Shown: one piece after another, positions 57,197 through 64,000 of the stretch | How positions within the stretch are numbered: the first letter of the stretch is position 1 | Layout: the number at the start of each line of letters is the position of its first letter | Assembly (NCBI GenBank): GCA_026391255.1 | Contig: JAPLDU010000085.1 | Coordinates: forward strand, 28,891-92,890 | Direction: 5' to 3' | Source: Bacteroidia bacterium | GTDB lineage: Bacteria > Bacteroidota > Bacteroidia > Bacteroidales > JAPLDU01 | Length of the DNA stretch: 64,000 nt | Notes under the pieces: generated by a model | Seen by the model: only the letters and a program-made list of their open reading frames with translations | Databases searched by the model: none | What the model was told of the DNA's origin: nothing | Translations under genes and position numbers: made by a program

Positions 57197-57745
57197 TTAT
57201 TTATTAGCTGCCAGTATTTCTTTCAGTTTATTTTTTGCCCTCAGGTACTGCGATTTTGATGTTGATTCCGTAATTCCCAGAATTTCGGAAATCTCGGAAT
57301 GATCATAACCTTCGAACAAATATAGTGAAATTATTATTCTGTAACCATCGGGCAATTTTTCAATAGCTTCTCTAACTTTATTTACTTCAAGTTTTAAATC
57401 TGTTTCTTCCTCGTTAATATCTTCGAGATCAAGATCCTGAATATTTTCTGTCAGTACAATATCAGCTTTCTTTTTTTTCAGGCTGTTGATACATTTATTG
57501 ATCACAATTTTCTTCAGCCAGGCACCAAACGATGATTCATACCTGAACGTCTGGAGTTTTGAAAAAGCTTCAATAAACGATTCCTGCAACAAATCTTCCG
57601 CCTCGCCTGCATTCTTCATCATCCTCATGCAAATATTGAACATGGCCTTTGCATATAGCTGATATAACTGAAACTGAGCCTTAGAGTTGCCTGTTTTGCT
57701 GAGCTCAATTATCTCTTTATGTATATCAGCAAATATTTCAGCCAC
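57197..57745 (-). CDS. ECF RNA polymerase sigma factor
   Basis: 182 residues. Region 2 (~22-90: 'LYQLYAKAMFNICMRMMKNA', 'EDLLQESFIEAFSKLQTFRY', 'SFGAWLKKIVINKCINSLKK') and region 4 (~125-175: 'LPDGYRIIISLYLFEGYDHS', 'EILGITESTSKSQYLRAKNK') are both complete. An acidic linker (LDLEDINEEETDL) joins them. First gene of an operon with an anti-sigma-like and a DUF4097-like gene. Confidence 0.92.
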   Translation of the reverse strand: MAEIFADIHKEIIELSKTGNSKAQFQLYQLYAKAMFNICMRMMKNAGEAEDLLQESFIEAFSKLQTFRYESSFGAWLKKIVINKCINSLKKKKADIVLTENIQDLDLEDINEEETDLKLEVNKVREAIEKLPDGYRIIISLYLFEGYDHSEISEILGITESTSKSQYLRAKNKLKEILAANK

Positions 57746-57812
57746 GACTTATTTGCTCTGTTAAAATGACAAGATGAAAAAATAAAAGTTGCATATCAGC
57801 CATTATCCCTTG

Positions 57813-58595
57813 TTAAAAATCCCGGAGAGCATCCTTTTTCCTTGAAAGTTTTTCGGAATCGCTGAGAACGTCATTCCCAAGTACTGCATTTTCCCAACTT
57901 CCGTACATCGGGTTAGGTAAGATGATACAATGCATGTTAAAGTCCTTTTCCTGAAACTCTTTATCTGAATTTTTCATATTTTGAAAAACCTGCACTGTTG
58001 ACTCTTCAGGGAAATCATTAATATTATCACCAACATACAATAATACATTATAATTTGCTGATATTGAAGCAAAACGTTTTTGTTTGGAAGCTTCGTCCTT
58101 ACGTAATATCAGGTGGTCAGGATCGGCAAAGGCAAAACTTTCATTTTTAAGGTTTTTCAAAGTAGATTCGAACTCATCGGTTTTCCTGTTTGATACATAA
58201 AATACTTCCACGTTCCTTGAACCGGCGTATCGTGTAAATGCTGCTGCTCCCGGCAGACCATGGGCTATAGCCAGGTCGGTCCACTGCTTCCAGGTTTGCG
58301 GGTTGTACGTAATTCCGCTTTTGATTAGTTTTGCTTCAAACGGACTGTTATCAAGCACTGATTCATCAATGTCAGTGATCACTGCTTTCTTTTTTGCTGA
58401 TGTAGCGCTTGTAATATTCATATCAAGCAACTGCCTTGCCTGATTAAATGATTGTGAATAAATGGCATGCATTTCAGGCGATGTCTGAAACCATAAGGTC
58501 GCATTCAGAAGATAATCAGATAAGCCTTCTTTGTCCCCGCTGATCATAAATGATGAACATATGATCATCAGGAGTATTACGGTATATTTTCGCAT
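57813..58595 (-). CDS. HAD-superfamily acid phosphatase / 5'-nucleotidase (e(P4)-like)
   Basis: 260 residues with a signal peptide (MRKYTVILLMIICSSFMISG). 'VITDIDESVLDNS' (~73-85) is the DxDx catalytic motif (D75 nucleophile, D77), 'YVSNRK' motif II, and 'LLYVGDNINDF' motif IV with metal-binding Asp. It resembles class C acid phosphatases such as H. influenzae e(P4), which release phosphate from nucleotides outside the inner membrane. The e(P4) lipobox is not clear. It stands between two sigma factor genes. Confidence 0.85.
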   Translation of the reverse strand: MRKYTVILLMIICSSFMISGDKEGLSDYLLNATLWFQTSPEMHAIYSQSFNQARQLLDMNITSATSAKKKAVITDIDESVLDNSPFEAKLIKSGITYNPQTWKQWTDLAIAHGLPGAAAFTRYAGSRNVEVFYVSNRKTDEFESTLKNLKNESFAFADPDHLILRKDEASKQKRFASISANYNVLLYVGDNINDFPEESTVQVFQNMKNSDKEFQEKDFNMHCIILPNPMYGSWENAVLGNDVLSDSEKLSRKKDALRDF

Positions 58596-58712
58596 ATTTG
58601 TAAATCCTGGCTGGTAAAAATATAATATTTTTTCTTTTCAAACGAAAAATAAGTCACAAGTGTTGTAACATTTAATATGGCTGATCCGTCATGCAGCCAG
58701 TTTGTATTTTGA

Positions 58713-59198
58713 ATGACCACCGGAGAGTTCAATAAAAGTGTCGACAACTATGCCGACAATGTGTATCGTTTTATTCTTAAATCTATTAAGGATGAGGATA
58801 AAGCAAAGGACATTGTACAGGACTCATTTGAAAAGCTCTGGATGAATGTTGATTCGGTATCTTTTACAAAAGTACGTCCTTACCTGTTTACAACGGCTTA
58901 TCATACCATGATTGACGTGATCAGAAGGGATAAGAAGAAAACAGATTTTGAATCGGTAAATTTATCGGCATATTCACATACCGAACAATATTCTGATCTG
59001 CAGGAAATACTGAATGAAGCGCTTGGGAAGCTTTCCGAAATACAGCGTTCGGTGATCCTTCTCCGGGATTATGAAGGATATTCTTACGAAGAAATCGGGG
59101 AAATCACCGGCCTGAATGAATCACAGGTGAAGGTGTACATCTACCGTGCCCGTTTGTTTCTGAAAAATTATATTGTCAGCCCTGAAACGGTTTTATAG
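58713..59198 (+). CDS. ECF RNA polymerase sigma factor
   Basis: 161 residues. Region 2 ('YADNVYRFILKSIKDEDKAK', 'DIVQDSFEKLWMNVDSVSFT') and region 4 ('LSEIQRSVILLRDYEGYSYE', 'EIGEITGLNESQVKVYIYRA') are intact. Typical of Bacteroidota ECF factors paired with an anti-sigma factor and an outer membrane barrel; those two genes follow at 59208 and 60618. It diverges from the acid phosphatase gene. Confidence 0.92.
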   Translation: MTTGEFNKSVDNYADNVYRFILKSIKDEDKAKDIVQDSFEKLWMNVDSVSFTKVRPYLFTTAYHTMIDVIRRDKKKTDFESVNLSAYSHTEQYSDLQEILNEALGKLSEIQRSVILLRDYEGYSYEEIGEITGLNESQVKVYIYRARLFLKNYIVSPETVL

Positions 59199-59207
59199 TG
59201 TAATATT

Positions 59208-60305
59208 ATGATCATCGACCGGAACAACTATGAATCTTTTTTTCTTGATTACCTTGATGGTAGTCTTCCGGCCGGGCTTTTGCCTCAACTGAAAATATTT
59301 CTTGATAACAACCCTGACCTGGCTTCCGAACTGGAAGAATTGCAAAATGACGGCATGATGAGCTTAACGCCTGAAACTACCGTTTTCATCGGCCGCGAAT
59401 CATTAAAAAAAACTGACAGATCTGACAGCAGAATGATCAGGGATTATTTTGATGAAACATGCATTGCTTTTCTGGAAGGAGATTTGAATGCTGAAGAAAA
59501 AACAGAATTTGACCAGCTACTTAAAAATGATCCCTCAAAAATGATCATTTTCAGACAATTTGAAAAGCTTCGTTTTTCCCCTGATCTGAACATACATTAC
59601 CCTGATGTATCTTCTCTGAAAAAATTTCCCGTCAGGCAAATTACTACAAGGAAGCTTATCCCGTATTTCGCGGTGGCTGCCTCATTGTTACTGCTGGTTA
59701 CACTCTGGTTCATACTGAGGGAACAATCCGGTAATCAAAAGGAGATCACTTCATCGGTGAAACATACCCCTGATAGTTCCGTCAATTCTGAATCTCAGCC
59801 AATAATGAATAACGGCAAAACAACGCTTTTGTCAGAAATTTCAATCAAAAAGAAAAGTCACAGTGGTTCAAAACGTACAGAACATATTCCTGCTAATATC
59901 ATTGCTATTAAATATGATGTTCTTTCTGCAAACAGAAGTACTGAAAATGACCCTGGCTCGGCTTTGATGCCGGCATACAGAGAAGTGAGTTCTATGAATT
60001 CAGATTTATTGTCTGTTGTTCCTGTTAATGAGATACTGACTACTTCAGCTGCCAATAAAAAAGAAACTGAATATCCAACTCCCGGTAAATTGATTTCCGG
60101 GTTGATCAAAAAGAAATTGCTCAGGAAAGAAGAAGATGAAAAATTGGATATCTGGACCATTGCAGGCGAAGGAGTCAGGCAGTTCGGCAAACTTACAGGT
60201 ACCGGAATGGTACTCACAAAACATTGCTCAGATCCTGATTGCAAAGTGGTTACCTATGCTCTTAACACCAAAGGATTTGAAATTTCTACACAGAAAAGCA
60301 AATAA
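59208..60305 (+). CDS. Membrane-bound anti-sigma-like protein
   Basis: 365 residues, starting 9 bp behind the sigma gene. The cytoplasmic part carries two similar short motifs, 'ESFFLDYLDGSLPAGLLPQL' (~9-28) and 'ETCIAFLEGDLNAEEKTEFD' (~82-101), resembling duplicated anti-sigma interaction segments. One membrane helix follows (~147-167, 'YFAVAASLLLLVTLWFIL'), then ~200 poorly ordered, Ser/Thr-rich periplasmic residues and a short ordered C-terminus ('LTGTGMVLTKHCSDPDCKVV'). Role inferred from context and topology. Confidence 0.75.
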   Translation: MIIDRNNYESFFLDYLDGSLPAGLLPQLKIFLDNNPDLASELEELQNDGMMSLTPETTVFIGRESLKKTDRSDSRMIRDYFDETCIAFLEGDLNAEEKTEFDQLLKNDPSKMIIFRQFEKLRFSPDLNIHYPDVSSLKKFPVRQITTRKLIPYFAVAASLLLLVTLWFILREQSGNQKEITSSVKHTPDSSVNSESQPIMNNGKTTLLSEISIKKKSHSGSKRTEHIPANIIAIKYDVLSANRSTENDPGSALMPAYREVSSMNSDLLSVVPVNEILTTSAANKKETEYPTPGKLISGLIKKKLLRKEEDEKLDIWTIAGEGVRQFGKLTGTGMVLTKHCSDPDCKVVTYALNTKGFEISTQKSK

Positions 60306-60337
60306 GCTGTAACTTTCTTCCCGTGCTTTCCGTCATA

Positions 60338-60590
60338 AGTTCATAAAGTTTATAAAGTTCATAAAGTTGAAAGTTAGTGAGAACAAAGAAATAATCAATT
60401 AATAAGACTGTAGGTTTTCAGACTGAAGACTTTTAGGCATCAAGTGGAAGGCTAATAGTCGAACAGTCTACAACCTCAATAACAAAAGAGCTAAATAATT
60501 ACAAAGTCCAAAATATTTCGACATCTGGTAATTAGTTATATTTTAAAACTTTATGAACTTTATAAACTTTACAAACTTTAAACTTCTTAA
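60338..60590. repeat. Fold-back repeat, family D copy 2
   Basis: The arms 'TTCATAAAGTTTATAAAGTT' (from ~60340) and 'AACTTTATGAACTTTATAAA' (~60545 on) pair. Inside them sits a second arm pair of the TAGGCT type (60408-60500). It is related to 14257-14415. It separates the anti-sigma and barrel genes, so those may not be strictly cotranscribed. Gap 60306-60617 otherwise empty. Confidence 0.6.
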
Positions 60591-60617
60591 TGTTAAATCA
60601 TAAAAACGAATAAAAAA

Positions 60618-61505
60618 ATGAAACGTACAACATTATTGATCGCAGCAATTCTGATCACATTGGCTTTTACAGCAAACAGCCAGGTAAATGACGACGGGAA
60701 GAATAAACCGGATACCACCAGGATCAGGATTGGCAATAAAAAAATCATTATTATTGAAGATAAAAGTAAAACCGGAGATAAGGATGTGGTAATTGATGCA
60801 GATACCGTCAAAGAAATAATTATTGAAAAAGGCGATACCATCAACCCGGACCACAGGCACGGAAAAAGTTCAGGCAGGGAATTTGAAGGACACTGGCATG
60901 GTTTTGAGTTCGGACCTGATAATTATGTTAATAAAAGTGCAGAAATGGGTGGAGGTCAAGATAACTTAACTCTGAATCAGGGTAAATCCTGGGCATTCTA
61001 TCTGAACCTGTTGCAATACAGTATTCCCCTGGTAAAAAATAATTTCGGAATTGTCACCGGTCTTGGCCTGGAATGGAATAACTACAGTTTTGATAACAAT
61101 ATTTCATTAGTGCCAAACACCAAAACAGTCATGACTACAAACGATACATTGAATTATTCTAAAAACAAATTTCGTACTACATATCTTACATTACCCATAA
61201 TGCTTGAGTACCAGACATCCAGTGGCTCAGATAATAAAAAATTTTTTATAGGGGCTGGTTTGTTGTGTGGATTGAAACTGGGATCATCTACCAAACAGGA
61301 ATGGGGAAGCGGAAATACAGAACATGAGCTGATCGTGAGTGACGATTATAACCTGAACACATTCAGGTACGGGCTTACTGCCAGGATTGGCTACGGTCAC
61401 TGGGGACTGTTTGCAAATTATAATATCACCCCCCTTTTCAAAAGCAGTGCCTTACCGGACAATCTGTATCCTCTGACCATTGGGATCAAAGTGATCAATT
61501 TTTAG
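60618..61505 (+). CDS. PorT-like outer membrane beta-barrel protein
   Basis: 295 residues with a signal peptide (MKRTTLLIAAILITLAFTAN). A charged linker (~25-80, rich in D/K: 'KIIIIEDKSKTGDKDVVIDA') precedes the barrel (~90-295) with alternating strands ('SWAFYLNLLQYSIPLVKNNF', 'TYLTLPIMLEYQTSSGSDNK', 'YGLTARIGYGHWGLFANYNI') and an aromatic-ended last strand (LTIGIKVINF). It completes the sigma / anti-sigma / barrel triplet common in this phylum. Confidence 0.85.
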   Translation: MKRTTLLIAAILITLAFTANSQVNDDGKNKPDTTRIRIGNKKIIIIEDKSKTGDKDVVIDADTVKEIIIEKGDTINPDHRHGKSSGREFEGHWHGFEFGPDNYVNKSAEMGGGQDNLTLNQGKSWAFYLNLLQYSIPLVKNNFGIVTGLGLEWNNYSFDNNISLVPNTKTVMTTNDTLNYSKNKFRTTYLTLPIMLEYQTSSGSDNKKFFIGAGLLCGLKLGSSTKQEWGSGNTEHELIVSDDYNLNTFRYGLTARIGYGHWGLFANYNITPLFKSSALPDNLYPLTIGIKVINF

Positions 61506-61544
61506 CTTTCTATTTACAGACTGTTTTAAAGTCAATGATACTGA

Positions 61545-61628
61545 TTTAAGAACAAGGATTAACGATTTTAGATTTCAGATTATCAGTTACATCTAAAATC
61601 ATAATTCGTTAATCGATATTCTTAAATC
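61545..61628 (+). repeat. Fold-back repeat, family C copy 3
   Basis: 'GATTAACGATTTTAGATTTCAG' (split, ~61557-61578) and 'CATCTAAAATCATAATTCGTTAATC' (split, ~61591-61615) pair, with 'TTAAGAACAAG' and 'CTTAAATCAAAA' extending the arms. It lies directly behind the barrel gene. In the 61506-61803 gap I also see the promoter at 61781. Confidence 0.6.
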
Positions 61629-61780
61629 AAAATAACTGAATTTTTGTACTAACAGAATTTAAATTTATAATGACTTCATGCGCTGCCCCGTCAGGTGCAG
61701 CATCTTTTTTTAATTATCAGGTAATCAGATTTTAATTAACCAAATTTTAATAGCTAACTAAAAATAATTATTCGTATTTT

Positions 61781-61788
61781 TACATTTG
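61781..61788 (+). promoter_or_regulatory. Bacteroidota -7 promoter element (TACATTTG)
   Basis: Matches TAnnTTTG 15 bp before the ATG of the T9SS protein gene. This implies a very short leader. Confidence 0.45.
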
Positions 61789-61803
61789 TAAAATTGTCGA
61801 AAA

Positions 61804-62898
61804 ATGAAAAAATATTTTATCGTTATAATTTTAATGATCAGTGTGTTAACTCTAAAATCCCAGATTACCATTGATCAGAATGATATGCCCAATGTGAACG
61901 ATACATTCCGGATTGCCACAGCGGCGAATGCCGGTTCTGACCCATCGCTGACAGGAACAAACTATACCTGGGACTACTCCGCACTTACTCCGGCGAGCGA
62001 GACAGTTGATACATTTGTAAGTGTGATCAGTACTCCATGGACTTACCAGCTTGTATTCAATAATCCGTTTGGTCAGAACCAGGCTACCATCGCAAGGCCA
62101 CAGTCAATACCTTCATTACCATCATTGGGAACGATGCAAATTAGTATAACCAATGAATATGATTATTTCAAAGAGTCGTCAACCGAGTTCAAAAAAGAAG
62201 GATTTGGAGCAACCATCAACAGTGTTCCGATGCCCATCACCTATAATGCTCCTGAATTGTATTACAAATTCCCGATGCAGTACCAGACCACTTATTCTTC
62301 CATCAGCGCTTACAGTCTCAGTATTCCAAACTTAATTTATTTCGGCGAGAGCATCAACAAATCGAGTATTGTTGATGGCTGGGGCACTTTGAAACTACCC
62401 GGTGGTGATTTCAGCGTACTCAGGGTAAAATCAACTATTATTACTAATGATTCTGTTTATATTGACAGCCTTTCATTTGGTATGTCTTTGCCACCCAGGA
62501 CAACCACTCAATACGAATGGATGGCAAAGCTGAAGGGAATTCCTTTGCTTCAGGTCAACTCATCTAATTTGACCAATACTGCATATTACCGTGTGTTTCA
62601 GCAACCGCAAGGAATTGTGCAAGACAAGCCAGTGGATTTCAGCCTATCTGTTTATCCCAGTCCAGCCAGGAATAATTTCAGCATCGAATACACGCTGGCT
62701 TCATTATCTGATGTCAACCTGGAAATATTTGATGCCTCAGGCAGACGGGTTTATTCAAACCAGGAAATTAATATACCAGCCGGTAAACATTTTCTTCCCC
62801 TTGATAAAAAAACAGCGCTTCCCGGAAACGGGCTTTACTTAGTGAAACTAAGCGCCGGTGATCATATTTTGGTAAAAAGAATGCTGGTAGTTGAATAA
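61804..62898 (+). CDS. Secreted T9SS sorting-domain protein of unknown function
   Basis: 364 residues with a signal peptide (MKKYFIVIILMISVLTLKSQ). The body (~22-275, 'TNYTWDYSALTPASETVDTF', 'VDGWGTLKLPGGDFSVLRVK') is a beta-rich domain seen in many Bacteroidota secreted proteins without a known role. The last ~85 residues ('FSLSVYPSPARNNFSIEY' to 'HILVKRMLVVE') are a type A T9SS sorting domain. No catalytic motif. Confidence 0.82.
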   Translation: MKKYFIVIILMISVLTLKSQITIDQNDMPNVNDTFRIATAANAGSDPSLTGTNYTWDYSALTPASETVDTFVSVISTPWTYQLVFNNPFGQNQATIARPQSIPSLPSLGTMQISITNEYDYFKESSTEFKKEGFGATINSVPMPITYNAPELYYKFPMQYQTTYSSISAYSLSIPNLIYFGESINKSSIVDGWGTLKLPGGDFSVLRVKSTIITNDSVYIDSLSFGMSLPPRTTTQYEWMAKLKGIPLLQVNSSNLTNTAYYRVFQQPQGIVQDKPVDFSLSVYPSPARNNFSIEYTLASLSDVNLEIFDASGRRVYSNQEINIPAGKHFLPLDKKTALPGNGLYLVKLSAGDHILVKRMLVVE

Positions 62899-62932
62899 AA
62901 TTCAGATTAAATTAACTTCTTAAACAACAGAT

Positions 62933-63694
62933 TTGAATCTTACCGGGAACAAAAAACTTTTTTTTGCTTCTGATGCACATTTCGGATTTCCGGGTTTTGA
63001 AGACAGCCTGGTCAGGGAAAAGCATTTTGTTGCATGGCTCAAATCTATTGAAGATCAGGCTGCAGAATTGTACCTGCTGGGGGATGTATTTGATTTCTGG
63101 TTTGAATATAAACGTGCCGTTCCCCGCGGATTTACGAGGCTATTGGGGACATTAGCCGGATTTTCAGACAAAGGTATTCCTGTTCATTTTTTTACAGGAA
63201 ATCATGATATCTGGGTATTTGATTATCTGCCGCAGGAAACGGGTGTTATAATGCACCGCGAACCTTACCGGATGGAATGCAATGGCAAAAAATTCTACCT
63301 GGCACACGGCGACAGCCTCGGGCCGGATGATAAGGTGTTTAAACGGCTGAGAAGGTTCTTCAATAATAAAACTGCACAATATTGGTTTGAAAAGATCCAT
63401 CCGGATATCGGGATCGGTCTTGCCCATCATTGGTCATATAACAGCCGGAATTCCCAGGGAAATGTGCCTGAATTCAGGGGTGAGAATGAATGGCTGATCA
63501 TCCATTCAAGAGAAGAACTTCAGAAAGAACATTTTGATTTCATGGTTTACGGCCACCGTCACGTTGCCATCGAGTATATGCTTACAGATAATACTAAGTT
63601 TGTCATCCTGGGCGACTGGATAAACCGGTTCAGCTATGGAGAATTTGACGGGATTGATCTTGTACTGAAAAATTGGCCGCTGGCAGGGAAATGA
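62933..63694 (+). CDS. lpxH: UDP-2,3-diacylglucosamine diphosphatase
   Basis: 253 residues. Calcineurin-like metallophosphatase of lipid A synthesis, hydrolysing UDP-diacylglucosamine to lipid X. Ligands are in 'FASDAHFG' (~11-18), 'LLGDVFDFW' (~48-56), 'TGNHDIWV' (~88-95), 'LAHGDSLGPDD' (~124-134) and 'VYGHRHVAI' (~205-213). No ATG is available before the first motif; TTG at 62933 is the only suitable start. Two unrelated regions of the window thus supply lipid A enzymes (also lpxD-like at 22.2 kb). Confidence 0.92.
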   Translation: MNLTGNKKLFFASDAHFGFPGFEDSLVREKHFVAWLKSIEDQAAELYLLGDVFDFWFEYKRAVPRGFTRLLGTLAGFSDKGIPVHFFTGNHDIWVFDYLPQETGVIMHREPYRMECNGKKFYLAHGDSLGPDDKVFKRLRRFFNNKTAQYWFEKIHPDIGIGLAHHWSYNSRNSQGNVPEFRGENEWLIIHSREELQKEHFDFMVYGHRHVAIEYMLTDNTKFVILGDWINRFSYGEFDGIDLVLKNWPLAGK

Positions 63695-63759
63695 TCTGAA
63701 ATAGTAATAAAAGTCAGGTAGCTATTTATCAAGTGTTTTGCAGTCCAACAATACAAATT

Positions 63760-63860
63760 AGAATTCACTCCAAAAAGGTACAAATCATAAAAGTTTCAAG
63801 GCAAAAGCCCTACAAATCAGCGACATTTCTAACCCCGGTCTTAAGGCCTACTCTTTATTC
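63760..63860. repeat. REP block related to 29318-29425
   Basis: 'AGGCAAAAGCCCT' and 'AACCCCGGTCTTAAGGCCTA' correspond to the hairpins behind the OmpA-family gene, in the same order, but here the large stem is broken after 'AAGGCC'. The final ~40 bp of the window ('TTTTCTTCTTTTGCTTGTCC...') resemble the left part of the family A element but run off the edge. Gap 63695-64000 contains no gene. Confidence 0.5.
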
Positions 63861-64000
63861 ATAAGTCAGTATTATTCTGTTTATCAATTCTATATATCTC
63901 TCGTAATTTAATAATTATTCGCCCCCCGTTGCACAAGAGTCTCATGAGATTGCTCCGTAAAGTTCTTTTCTTCTTTTGCTTGTCCAAAAGAAGAAAAAAG

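Overview
The window is a chromosomal segment of a Bacteroidota bacterium, most likely from the Bacteroidales or a nearby lineage. The evidence is: several secreted proteins with C-terminal type IX secretion (T9SS) sorting domains; Bacteroidota-type promoters (TAnnTTTG); genes largely without Shine-Dalgarno sequences; lipid A genes (lpxD-like, lpxH); the futalosine menaquinone gene mqnC; and PorT-like barrels next to ECF sigma / anti-sigma pairs. I see no tRNA, rRNA, transposase, integrase, prophage or CRISPR array.

Layout. 1-2.8 kb: a large fibronectin-III-like secreted protein running off the left edge, then a CBS-domain protein. 3.3-7.55 kb: an accessory island on the minus strand with an isoprenylcysteine-methyltransferase-like gene, a PIN gene overlapping a 53-residue ORF, hicBA, and a beta-propeller T9SS protein. 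These are separated by structured intergenic sequences that look like integron attC sites. 7.8-13.1 kb: an M28 peptidase with a large unknown N-terminal region and an Ig-like lipoprotein. 13.4-23.1 kb: housekeeping genes (lgt, mazG-like, metK, pgi, efp, lpxD-like) with a few secreted proteins. 23.1-25.6 kb: a coiled-coil repeat protein interrupted by an in-frame TAG. 26.3-37.6 kb: FAH-family hydrolase, OmpA/TPR protein, ArsR regulator, queD, polA, rnr, cls. 38.4-43.7 kb: three polytopic membrane proteins, probably for surface glycans or lipids. 43.6-49.7 kb: an ATP synthase operon atpB-E-F-H-[VapB-like]-[PIN]-A-G. 49.9-54.7 kb: lipoprotein, mqnC, PKD-repeat T9SS protein. 55.5-61.5 kb: two ECF sigma factor modules pointing away from each other around an acid phosphatase. 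61.8-63.7 kb: T9SS protein and lpxH.

The two most striking points are these. First, a toxin-antitoxin pair sits inside the ATP synthase operon, joined to atpH and atpA by gaps of exactly 2 nt. Second, the 3.8-7.5 kb island looks like a cluster of integron gene cassettes without an integrase. Intergenic space is also unusually rich in repeats: a ~450 bp MITE-like element with terminal inverted repeats (five copies or fragments), a ~200 bp AT-rich fold-back element (six copies), other fold-back families, REP-type variable palindromes, and 7-bp tandem mini-repeats. One fold-back supplies identical stop-codon contexts to two convergent genes.

All assignments are by eye from sequence motifs. No database search was run, and family names are recognitions rather than computed hits.
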